Source: Garcia nutans
Lineage: Eukaryota > Streptophyta > Magnoliopsida > Malpighiales > Euphorbiaceae
DNA: 64,000 nucleotides
Assembly (NCBI GenBank): GCA_947685225.1
Contig: CANTUV010000024.1
Location: 55,208,001-55,272,000 of the forward strand
Reading direction: 5' to 3'
Shown: positions 35,251 through 45,116 of the stretch, piece by piece
Layout: every line of letters starts with the position of its first letter
Position numbering within the stretch: position 1 is the first letter of the stretch
The notes under the pieces: model-generated
What the model saw: the letters and a program-made list of their open reading frames with translations, nothing else
Told to the model about the DNA's origin: nothing
Databases searched by the model: none
Made by a program: the position numbers and the translations under genes

Positions 35251-35438
35251 GGGCCGAGGGCCTGGCTGGGGTCGTTACAGTTAAAAAGGCGCCTTTTTAA
35301 CTGTAACGACCCCAGCCAGGCCCTCGGCCCTCAGCCTACCCGGCCGGCAACCGGCAACCCAGCCTTTTCTCCCGTAGGTGGGCCGCTACAGTACTGGACT
35401 GCCCTCACGGGCCCTCCAGCAGGATTTGTTAATTTGGC
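35143..35438. repeat. Perfect 296-bp palindrome without spacer
   Basis: I checked both 148-base arms base by base: the sequence from 35143 (GCCAAATTAACAAATCCT) to 35290 is the exact reverse complement of 35291-35438. The centre is AAAAAGGCGCCTTTTT. The first eight bases, GCCAAATT, are also the last bases of genuine RT sequence, a possible microhomology. The arms are strongly GC-rich in an AT-rich region. Confidence 0.97.
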
Positions 35439-35643
35439 CCAAGTGGCATTGTCACACACTTAGGTCGCCTCCCCGGATCGAACACCTGACCTCCCCCTTG
35501 AGAGAGCCAGCGAGCGCAATCCAGTACCATTTCTACCAGTGGGCCCTCCAGTACTGTAGCGGCCCACCTACGGGAGAAAAGGCTGGGTTGCCGGTTGCCG
35601 GCCGGGTAGGCTGAGGGCCGAGGGCCTGGCTGGGGTCGTTACA
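35302..35643. mobile_element. 342-bp GC-rich module with 89-bp terminal inverted repeats
   Basis: Left end TGTAACGACCCCAGCC and right end GGCTGGGGTCGTTACA are inverted copies of 89 bases, identical to each other and to a third copy at 35191-35279. The interior, read on the minus strand, has TGGTAGAAATGG and GTGTTCGATCCGG about 50 bases apart, resembling pol III A and B boxes of tRNA-derived SINEs. Whether this is a SINE, TRIM or fold-back element cannot be settled here. Its right end coincides with the end of the whole insertion. Confidence 0.6.
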
Positions 35644-35648
35644 AAGTC

Positions 35649-36781
35649 CATTCCTCCTTCTTGGGTATAAGATCATCATCACTATCGCTTGAGTCCCAAA
35701 AACCATTCACAACACAAATTGCTGCTTCTTTACCCACCATAGCTTGTTCAATTTTGCTAAATACCTCTTCTTCTTTGGTTGCTTCTCCACCCATATCTTG
35801 GAAAGAAGACATGACAAAACTTTCATGCAAACCTCCTCCAATCATGAAGGTTGCCAGTGGCGGTACTCTATTGAACCTTGGTAATGGATTATCTTTAGTG
35901 TTTGGCTTGTTGGGCTCGGGCAGCTTTCCACTATCAATCAAAGTTTGGATCTCATGCCTTAACCTCACACATCTATCTATGTCATGTCCTTGCATTTGAT
36001 GAAATTGACAAAATGTCTTAATGTCAAAATTAGGTGGGAGAGGGTTAGGCAAAGGATGAGGATTTAAGGGTTGTATCAATCCCTTCCTTTGAAGCTTATT
36101 GAAAACCCAAGACAGCGGTTTTTCCAATTCTAAAAACTATCTTCTTGGTCCTTGGCTGGTAGCATTAACACCAACTGCCTTTTGCATGCCTTGGTTAGCA
36201 GACTGATAGTTTCCTTTCTCATTCCTTCTTGTTGAAAAATGGTTCTTCTCTCTTTCCCATTCTTCAATTTGCAGACTAGCTTGGAGTAGATCTTTGAAAT
36301 CATGGATGAGTGTATGAGACATCCTTTCACGAAGACTAGGCAACACCCCTCTCACAATCATTCTTATTTTATCAGATTCATCGGGCCTCTTCTTGAGCAA
36401 AGCAGCCTTATTTCTCCATCTTTTCACATAGTCCATAAAATTCTCATTTGGCCTTTGTCTAATGGACTCCAGTTCCATTAAGGTAACTTCCATTTTGACA
36501 TTGTATCCATATTGTTGGATGAAGGCCTTGTATAGCAGATCCCAACTCTTTTGTGATCCATCATCTAAGGTATTGAACCAATTTTGGATAACAGGGTCCA
36601 ATGAGAGCATGAAGTACCTTAGAGTTTGAGCCTTAGTAGCTCGGGCAGACTGCATAGCAGTGATATACTGCTTCTCATGGAGGTGAGGATTTTTTATTCC
36701 ATCAAAATTTGCAAAGGATGGCATTTTGAATTTGTATGAAACTTCTTCGTCTAGCTCAAATAATTTGTCAACTTTGGACAT
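35649..36781 (-). pseudogene. Gag of the Tat element
   Basis: 36781-36137 holds the capsid-like retrotransposon gag domain (MPSFANFDGIKNPHLH, LDPVIQNWFNTLDDGS, IQQYGYNV, RQRPNENFMDYVKRWRNKA). After one stop (about 36130), 36127-35639 continues with PLPPNFDIKTFCQFHQMQGH plus DIDRC (Cys/His knuckle, about 35960-36003) and RLRHEIQTLIDSG, then an acidic tail. The frame ends where the chimeric element inserted (35643), and the polyprotein resumes at 29944. Confidence 0.85.
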
Positions 36782-36789
36782 TTCTTTCG

Positions 36790-37173
36790 GTTTTCAGCTT
36801 CTTCTCAAATTTCTTTTCCAAATCCGCAATCATCTTTTCAACATCAAAAGTTTCATTTTTCTCCACAGCTGATCTTTAAATAATCTTCGATTCTTTCTTC
36901 TTGTCTTGAGGATCTTGGAAGTATCGAGTCCAATCATCATCATCATCAATGATCACCTTATCATCATTAAAAACCACTTCACCAACTTTAGCCTTCCCCT
37001 TGTCCTTTTGGCTTCTTAGTGCTGGCAGATGATTCGACATTGTTTCCTAAAATTGTAGCCAATTGGTTCTTCATGGTCTCAGCTAGGGCCTCTTTTATTT
37101 CTTCCATCTTGGCATTGAGGGCATCATCCACCATTCTTTGAATTTGTTTAGGCTCCATTGCTTTGGTGAGCAA
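36790..37173 (-). pseudogene. N-terminal gag region of the Tat element
   Basis: 37173-36988 (61 codons, MLTKAMEPKQIQRMVDDALN) has a helical, charged N-terminus of Tat gag type. It ends on a frame break at about 36988; 36985-36790 is Lys/Asp-rich and shifted. Likely the start of the polyprotein. Confidence 0.55.
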
Positions 37174-38004
37174 GTGATTGAGTTGCTACTAGATTCTTCA
37201 TCTCTGGCGTAGGTCAGATTGTTGTAAGCTTTTGAACTGTTGTAATCCAGGGCTGTGAGCCAGAAGGGATCAATGATATGAGATTCAAATGTATGCATGT
37301 ATGCACGAACAATCAACAAAGAAAGATAATTATGACATTCCTTCCAACCTTATAACTTCCATACACGAATGGTGAGTCTCTTTTTCTAGGTATATGGTTA
37401 ATAAAATACTAACATGGGGTATCTTGTTTTTCGAATAATTTCCTCGGACATTTCAACCAATAGTTATATTTTCAAAAATGGAAATCAGTTCATGATAATT
37501 CTCATTAATTAGGTTTTAATCCATTCCACCAATCAACTAAAGTAGCTTTTATGCTATATTGGATTAAAACTAAATTAAGAGGTTTATTATAAATAGATTT
37601 CTCACTTGAAAAAGTAACTAGTGATTCATGCCAAAAACAAGCCCATGATCAATAACTCTTAGAATAAACTAGGCTCATAATTGATTTTTGGTATTTTCAT
37701 AATTGACCTAAATAATTTGTAAGCTCTTTTAAAAGATTATAAATAATTTGTTTCTAAGCCCATTGTAAAAAGATTTTAGAAAAAATGGATTTTGGGCTTT
37801 GTATTTGAGTCATGAGAAAAGAATTTTTCATTTGTTTTTAGAAAAATTTTATGTCCAAAGACCATCTTGAAAAGTTTTGAAAATAGCATAGGTCTTTTTA
37901 ATTTTAAAGAAAAATTTATTTTGAGCTTACAACGTACTTAAGTCAAATTAGAAAAAGAACAAGTCAAATAAGCCATGATTTAAGCTAAGATAAATTAACC
38001 ATAG

Positions 38005-38193
38005 TCAAACAACAAGCATTTGGGGTAAAAACCTAAAGAAAGTAACTAGGCCAATTACATGAGCTTTAATCTTTGGGTTGAAAGGCTTAGGTTCCCATAG
38101 CAAGTATATACCAAATGGTACAAGGCTATGAGTGGTTATGTCATGCAAAATCTCCATACCTTGAGTGAAAGTATGGTATCCTTTACATAACAC
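38005..38193 (-). CDS. Conserved short leader ORF of the Tat element
   Basis: A 62-codon ORF starting MLCKGYHTFTQGMEI, between the primer site and gag. A separate, opposite-strand Tat element at 49374-49571 has a 65-codon ORF with the same start and about 70% identical residues over its length (MLCKGYH, HDITT, PFGIY, LWEPK, FNPK, HVIGLV). Intact reading frames in two otherwise decayed elements suggest that the peptide, the uORF or an RNA structure is selected. No known domain. Could act in translation control of gag. Confidence 0.45.
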   Translation of the reverse strand: MLCKGYHTFTQGMEILHDITTHSLVPFGIYLLWEPKPFNPKIKAHVIGLVTFFRFLPQMLVV

Positions 38194-38314
38194 AAGATGG
38201 GTAACACGGACATCCTAACTCACACACACGATGGAATCTAATATGATGCAATGGATAATATCATGATAAGAAAGAATAGAATAATATAAACATCAATAGA
38301 ATCAACTTCTCTTA

Positions 38315-38333
38315 TCTCCAGTGGAGTCGCCAC
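38315..38333 (-). promoter_or_regulatory. Primer binding site of the Tat element
   Basis: The minus strand reads GTGGCGACTCCACTGGAGA directly after the LTR end CTCACA. The same site type follows the LTR ends at 9907 and 49234. It is not the tRNA-Met site, so this clade uses a different tRNA, which I do not name. Confidence 0.8.
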
Positions 38334-40628
38334 TGTGAGCGGGAATTTTTGCCCCCATTCTCAGTGGAATGGTTCTTGCGACTTTGGCACTATTTAGGCT
38401 CGGGGCCTTAGAGAACACGGGCCTAAGCCCAGAGAAAATGGAGTCACCACCCGAACGAACTGGGAAAAAGAAAGGGGTGGATGACTTGATTTCTAAGGAA
38501 TTCCCAATCCCCTAATGGGTTCAAAAAGTTGGGTACGTGTGGGGAAGGTGAGAAATGGCCTAGCACCCCCACAACGCCCGGTTCATTGGAACCAGCCTCC
38601 TTTGCAGGTCTTAATATTATAAAATTCTTATGTATAACAATATTATCCATATTACATGCAACAATTAAAATAAAGCATCATTATATTAAAATCAAAGCAA
38701 TGTCCAAACAAAGCAAATAAATGGACACCCATCCAAGGATGGAAACATGTCCTTACATCGTCCATGTCTAAAACTAAATAGGACACCCACCGAAAGGTGG
38801 AAACATGTCCTTTACATTGGTCCAAAAAGCGATTTAAATTAAATAAAATTTAACTAATGAGGTACCCACAAAGTGAAAACATACCTCTTACAATTTTAAT
38901 ACCAAAACAAACAAATAATAATCATAATAATAAAGAGAATACCCATCCATTATAAATTAAATAAATCAAGCATTAAAATTAAATAAATCAAAACATATAA
39001 CAAACTACGTAATCAAATCTAAAATTAAATAAAGCAAATAAAGATACAAATTTAGGTTTATGCCATAATTTAGGACTCTTTAATTAACATTTAGGGTTTT
39101 GGGATTTTGGAATTATTATTATTATTATTTAGGCTACTGTGAGGTTTTTTTTTTTTGAAAAATGGAATTGATTAGGGTTTTATAATTTTAAGAAAGTAAT
39201 AAGATTTTTAGTTAATATTAGGGTTTTGGAATCTTAAGACAGTAGGGTTTCTAATTTTAAATGATTGGGTTTTAAGCTCATTGGATTAGGGCTTTAGGGT
39301 GTTGATGAACTTGTCATAAAGTTTTGATGTTTTAAGAATTAGGGTTTAGAAAAACTAAGGTTTACTGGATGGGGTTTTGAGAATTAATATGATAGTTTAG
39401 GGTTTTTGATATTTTGAAAAACATATTCGATCTTAGGATTTAAGAAAACAGTTTAGAGTTTTATAGAAACAATTATGATTAAAATTTTTAGAAACTATAA
39501 AGAAGATTAGGGTTTGGAGAATTAAGAAGACATTTTGAAGTTTCGAACAAAAAAGTTAGGGTTTAGATGATTAAGAAAAAAGTTCGGGAAAAAAATAATT
39601 TAGGGTTTTAAAGTTTTGGAAATAGAAGAATAATTTAGAATTTTTAAAGTTTTGGAAACAGAAGAACAATTTAGGGTTTTTAAAGTTTTGAAAACAGAAA
39701 AACAATTTAGGGTTTTTGAAGTTTTGGAAATAGAAGAACAATTTAGGGTTTTTGAAGTTTTGGAAACAGAAGAATAATTTAGGTTTTTTGATAATTTAAT
39801 CAATGATTTAGGCTACTGGATGGTTTTAAGTTTTTAGCTTTTATAAAACGTGCAAGTGGAGTTTTGAAAACCAACTAATTAATGTATTAACTAAAGTAAA
39901 CAATTAAAGTTAAAGTTATTAAAACAAAGATCAAGTTACTGCATATTCTTATTAATCAAAGAAAACAAAGCTACTGTGAATATATAATTTATGATTAAAG
40001 ACCAAACCTGTGTAGTTGGTTCACCAAAAAATTAATTTCTAAATGAATAATACCAAAGGCAATGTTGCTGCCTTTGATGGATTGATGATTGATGAATGCT
40101 GCTAATTCATTTTTGCCGTCTTTTCTCCTAGGGTTTTCTATCTCCTCCTTTCTTCCCAAGTCAAAAGTCCAAAGCCTAACTCCCGATCCCTAATTTTGTG
40201 TTTTAATGTGGTATTTATAGGAAAAAAATCCAAACCTAATTCTAATTATCTAAGAAAATTAAAATCATTTAGGAAAAGAAATTAAAATCAAATAGAATTT
40301 GGTTTCAGAAAAAACTGTGCTGGAAAATTGCAATGGTGAAAAAACTGATGCGGGCTACAAAAATTGCTAGCGAAAGCTGGGGCGGGTTCCTGCAGCGAAT
40401 TGGCCCAAGCCAATTCACTTTCGGTGATAAAATTTTTTGTTGCTGATTTTTCAATCACCAATTTTTATTTATTTATTTATTTATTATTATTATTTATTTA
40501 TTTATTAATATTTTTTAACTTTACTAATAAATACTAAAATAAATATTATTTAATTAAAATACCACAAAATTATTTTGGACTATATAAAAAATATTGGACC
40601 AGACTAGGTAAAAAATTAAGAGTCTATA
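38334..40628 (-). repeat. 5' LTR of the Tat element (2295 bp)
   Basis: Inner end TCCCGCTCACA next to the primer site; outer end TATAGACTC (TGTA mutated to TATA by one transition). Target duplication GAAAC at 40629-40633. It carries five copies of the 36-bp telo-box unit at 39594-39772. Confidence 0.92.
39594..39772. repeat. 36-bp tandem array with telo-box motif, 5 copies
   Basis: Same unit as 18591-18841 with more substitutions and two fewer copies. Confidence 0.9.
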
Positions 40629-40633
40629 GAAAC

Positions 40634-41127
40634 TCCCTCTTCTTTTTATCCTTATAATATCTGGGCATTTATTTCTCTTCAAATTCTGTAGAAAATCATC
40701 ATAGGTCAACAACTGTAGTATGTTCAAACTATGTGGAATAGTCTTGCATGTAGGCATCAGTCTTCAATAAAGAAACAACATAATCAAATTTCTCTTATGA
40801 TGTAGCCTCAAGTTGCACAAAGACTCATTCCACCCTATCCAACCACTGTCCTGCTTCTGCTGGAACAATTGTTCCTACAAAATTTGTGGCTCTATATTTT
40901 CTAAGCTTGTCATATTTCCTATTTTACTGAGATATTGGAACACGATGGAAATACTCCGCCATATGTTGCACCCAAATTGGAGGAGGACCATGTACTCCCG
41001 GTCTAGCTTCCTCTAAAGCCTCTCCAACACCCTCTAAACTCACCCCAAATCTAGCCCTAACCTTTCCTTCACCTAAAGCATTACTCTTTGCACTATCCTC
41101 TTTTGACATACGCATTCTAGAAGCCAT
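40634..41127 (-). pseudogene. Gag N-terminus of a Tekay-like element (5' part)
   Basis: 41127-40924 starts MASRMRMSKEDSAKSN and reaches IWVQHMAEYFHRVP; after a stop the YDKLRKY-type gag block and later KDKKKREF continue to 40634. It is joined through the GAAAC duplication to the gag remainder at 17239-16150. Many stops. The position 160 bases downstream of the primer site at 41281 fits a Tekay-like gag start. Confidence 0.7.
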
Positions 41128-41280
41128 CTTAACTGATATCTATTATAACACACAAATATTGCCACATTAGACACCAACATAAGTACTAATGCATATGCAT
41201 GTTTCACATTTCAAATCACAACTTAAACTTCTTTTTTTTTTTTAATAAAAACCCATATAGGTTAAGAATCTTAAATCTAT

Positions 41281-41292
41281 ACTCTGATACCA
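41281..41292 (-). promoter_or_regulatory. Primer binding site, tRNA-Met, of the split Tekay-like element
   Basis: The minus strand reads TGGTATCAGAGT seven bases after the LTR end (TGTAACACCC on the plus strand at 41300). One base differs from the consensus. Confidence 0.8.
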
Positions 41293-41299
41293 AACTAAA

Positions 41300-42990
41300 T
41301 GTAACACCCTTATACTCTATATACATTTAATACATATACTCCATATACATAATATATATATAATATAAGAGTATTTCTGTCGTTATCTGTAGAACAACTC
41401 TCATTCATACAAAAAATAAATATAATTTAAAAAATGTAATATAGTAAGTATATAAGTATAATAAGAATTTAGATATATATATATAGCAATTTAATGAAAA
41501 TAATTAAAAGATAACTTAATTAATTTATGTAAAATTATCTAGGATAATTTCACTAGAGTTTTATCTATATTTTCAATAAATTCTAAAATCAAAATAACTC
41601 AACCAGCATAAAATACACTCCCAAAATCATAATTTCACAAATCCACCATTTCTCCAATACATATCCAAACATTTAGCAAATATTAATAATGTACAACTAT
41701 ATACATATTTACAAAACATTACAAACTCTGTAATTTAAACATATTTAGAAAAGGTTTATAATATACTTATCCAAAAAACATTATAACAAAAATATATACA
41801 TGCAATGAAGAGTAGCACTTGCAATATGGGTCTTGTGGCAAGTGAGTCACACTTCAATAATAGCCTTAATAATATATCTTCTCAAATCTGTCAGGCCTTT
41901 GCTTATCTACCCTGTCACCTACATGATACAAACTAATTGTGCTAAGCTTAAAGCTTAGTGGTAAATACTTTGATAATATAAAATATTTAGAACACATGTT
42001 CCTTTATTTATATAATATGCATTCATCTTTAAATGCAAATTTAATGCTCAAATCATAGTTTATAGTCTCATAAATCATATAAACATATCACATTAGCACA
42101 CACCCAACAAATCCCTACATAATATTTAGAATCTAGAAAAGATTGATTTGGCCTATCATGACCAAAAGGTCTAACATTGGAGACTAAGTGTCATATGATA
42201 CCATTGTATCTCACCCAAAGACCATCTCCTCCACACCGAAATATCCAACACTAGTATGCCTCGCTCGAAGGCATAATAATAATAATAGTGATACCAGTGT
42301 ATCTCACCAGAAGGCATATAAAATGTCAAAACATATTATTATTGCGCCAACTTAACAGCACCAAACTTAATATTCTAGAACAAGTAATTGTACAGGGCTA
42401 ACAATTACATGATGCCATATCCCATTTTTATATTCTCGTCTCATTCCATCATTTTCACATGTTTGTCACATTCTATAATTCTCATTTTTTACATGTTCAT
42501 CACATTCCATAATTCTTTCGTATTGCACAATATACTCCAAAACAATAATGTGCCTCATCCATAATGTCTCCAATCAACATATTATAATAGTTTAAAGTTC
42601 AAAATAATATTCAAATCACATTTTTTTAAACAAATTCATAGAATACATGAATAACCTCATCTTAAAGCAAAGCAACAAACTTTCACAATGACAATGTGAT
42701 TATGTCAAGCATGTACTTTAAAAATATATGTTGTCAAAGCATGTACAAACCTTATTTAGCTTTAAAATCCAACCACAAGCACTTTGCAAGCCTTAATTTC
42801 AAAAAACCCTAAACTTTGCTTTTTGCTTCAATTATGCCTATCCACTTCTAAATCAAACAAAGGACTAATCTAAATCATTCTCATACCCAATTTATACAAA
42901 ACAACCACTAATTATTCTAAATTCAATAAAACTCCCCATTAAAACCCTAATTTCAAAACTTCCATAAACTCTACTTCACCAATCAAGCTC
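41300..42990 (-). repeat. 5' LTR of the split Tekay-like element, interrupted
   Basis: Begins on the plus strand with TGTAACACCCTTATACTC, the complement of the usual LTR end. At 42990 it is cut by another LTR with the same first bases. Its minus-strand start (expected ...GATATTACA) is not found downstream. Confidence 0.7.
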
Positions 42991-45116
42991 TGTAACACCC
43001 TTATACTCTACTTATATATAGTACACACTCCTTTGAGTATGTAAATATGCAAATAAGGTATAAGAGTATCACTAACTTGTCATTCAAGAAATCTTATTCA
43101 CTTCACAAGAGAATAGTTTGGTTTATAGTTCAAAACATATAAGAGCATATACAAATATATATAAATTGTAGTAAGTATTTTTCAAACCAAAGATCAATTA
43201 ATACACACATACTTAATACTTTAGGTAAGTACAATACAAAACCAAATGTTGAGGTATATGCTGATACATCATATTAAAATATGCATAATAATAAGTAGTT
43301 GACAAAAATGAATATTTACATGCAATGCCAAAGGCTCTGGTCTAGTGGCAACAGTGAGCTTTAAGTACCAATTCTCACAATCTAGACTTAACCTAGTCTA
43401 GAAGGGCTCTCAGCCTCTGACCTGTCACCTTCACTATAAATAAATAGTGCTAAGCTAATCGCTCAGCGATACATACTTTGATAATAATAGCATTTATGTA
43501 GCATAATAGTATAAATATGCATCATGCTTATATATCACATAAATAACTTTATTTTATTAACAAAACATAAGCATTAAACATGCATTGGGCCCAAAGATCC
43601 TTATACATTAATCTAGTTTAGAAACATTGCTTTGGCCTACCTCATCAGTAGTGACATCCATGTGTCTCGCTGGTGGACATAAATATATATGTGACACCCA
43701 GTGTCTCATCCATAGTATAATAAACTCAATGATATCAAATGTGTCTCAATAAGGGGCGCAACTATATATCTATGACACCCAATGTCTCACCCCATAGTGT
43801 ATGGCATACCAAATTACCAAACCTAATTTTTTGAAACTAGTTAAGTTATAAGGTACACATAATACTCATTTATCATTTTGTAATTTTCCTCATTTCATGT
43901 TCTCATCATGCTTTTCATTTATCATTGTCATATAAGTTAAATACTCATCACCTTTCCATATCATCATCATTTATGTCATATTATATAGTTAACTAAATTT
44001 CAAACATCATCTCTTTACAACCAAGAGCCACAGTCATGCTTGCCTAAAGGACATGCCCGTGTCTTTCAATTCAATTATGCCACTTTATGGAAATAACCAC
44101 ATGGCAGTATCATTTCAGGGGACACACTTGTGTCTTTCAATTCAATTCTTCCATGTTTGAGGCAACAACCACATGGTTGTGTCATTTCAGGGGACACACC
44201 CATATCTTTTAAAACAACACTGCCAATTAATTCAATAATCAAGCATACGACCATGTAACCTCAAAGGACACACCCGTGTGTTCACCAAACTTGCAACAAA
44301 CCACAAATAATTATTCTAAACAATGCAAACCATAAGAACAAACATTATCAAAGTATGTACTAACATTTTTGAAGCCCAAAATGAAAGAATAACTCCTACC
44401 AAGTCTACTTCTCCAACACCTTCCACTTTCTAAAAAGTGGTCTTCTACTCCTTGATTAACCAAGATCACTTCACCCAACTCCTATTCAATTATAAGTTTA
44501 AACACAATATTAAAACACATACAAACACATTAGAACTTATTAAACTACACCTAATCCAAAATTAGCTATAACCCTTGCCAAAGGCCTATCTTTCACCTCA
44601 CTTCTCCAAACCTCAGTAACCCTCATTCAATAAAAAATCTAAGTTTAGAATCATCACTTATATTTCAAATAACTTTATTTTGAACAATTATACAACAGCT
44701 CTCTTAAAATTCTATTTAAAGAAACTCTTTAAAAGTTAAAGGAAACTTATTCAATACTTTAATTATCACCAAAGCTATCTTCAATTCTTGAAAAACCTTC
44801 TTAAAATTGCATGAATGATGAGATTAAAATGCTCTCCCTTGCTTATCTATGGAGGTTGGTTAAAGAGAAGAAAGAAAGAAGAATATGATCAATTTTTTTA
44901 GAGATTTACTTTTTCATCATCATCCATTAACTATATATTTATTATATAATTAATTAATGTCATAAGATATTTGCAGACCCTTGATTTTTTCCATAAGCTA
45001 GTCCAATCCTAATTAAAGAAGGTCTAAGTCATGATCGGTTCATTCTTAATAAGCTTAAACCAACTCGAAGCTCTTAATTAGATTGGTCCAGTTTTATAAG
45101 GCCTAAAATAAGTTCG
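42991..45116 (-). repeat. Second Tekay-like LTR inserted in the first (right edge unresolved)
   Basis: TGTAACACCCTTATACTCTA at 42991 directly follows LTR sequence with no primer site between, so this is the outer end of a 3' or solo LTR. A GACACACCCGTGTC-like cluster lies at 44030-44280, and the GCTAAGCTAATCGCTCAGCG block near 43450. The right boundary cannot be placed; 44980-45116 may already be another repeat. Confidence 0.6.

Larger units (their letters stand above)
29950..35643 (+). mobile_element. Chimeric Tekay-like element: LTR-gag-PR-RT fused to a GC-rich palindromic module
   Basis: A perfect target duplication AAGTC flanks the unit (29945-29949 and 35644-35648), and the Tat coding sequence resumes beyond both. 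Left part: 2610-bp LTR, primer site, gag, protease and RT up to 35150. Right part: 35143-35643, unrelated GC-rich sequence with a perfect palindrome, ending GTCGTTACA. The unit begins with TG and ends with CA as for integrase-joined cDNA, but has no RNase H, integrase or 3' LTR. The simplest reading is that an abnormal, template-switched cDNA was integrated. Gag to RT contains only one in-frame stop, so this is among the youngest elements here. Confidence 0.85.
17240..40628 (-). mobile_element. Complete Tat-clade (Ogre/Retand-like) Ty3/gypsy retrotransposon
   Basis: On the minus strand: 5' LTR 40628-38334, primer site, leader with short ORF, gag, protease, RT, RNase H, second (archaeal-type) RNase H, integrase, 3' region with two antisense genes, polypurine tract, 3' LTR 19612-17240. 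A perfect 5-bp target duplication GAAAC lies at 17235-17239 and 40629-40633. Net length without the inserted 29950-35643 (plus one AAGTC copy) is about 17.7 kb, in the range of large Tat elements. The second RNase H and the antisense 3' ORFs are known hallmarks of this clade. Coding regions carry frameshifts and stops, so it is not autonomous now. Confidence 0.93.

Noticed and set aside
35302..35438. Palindrome as a transcription terminator
   Set aside because: The arm length (148 bases) and its place at a retrotransposon chimera junction fit a fold-back product; intrinsic terminators of this form are not a plant nuclear feature.
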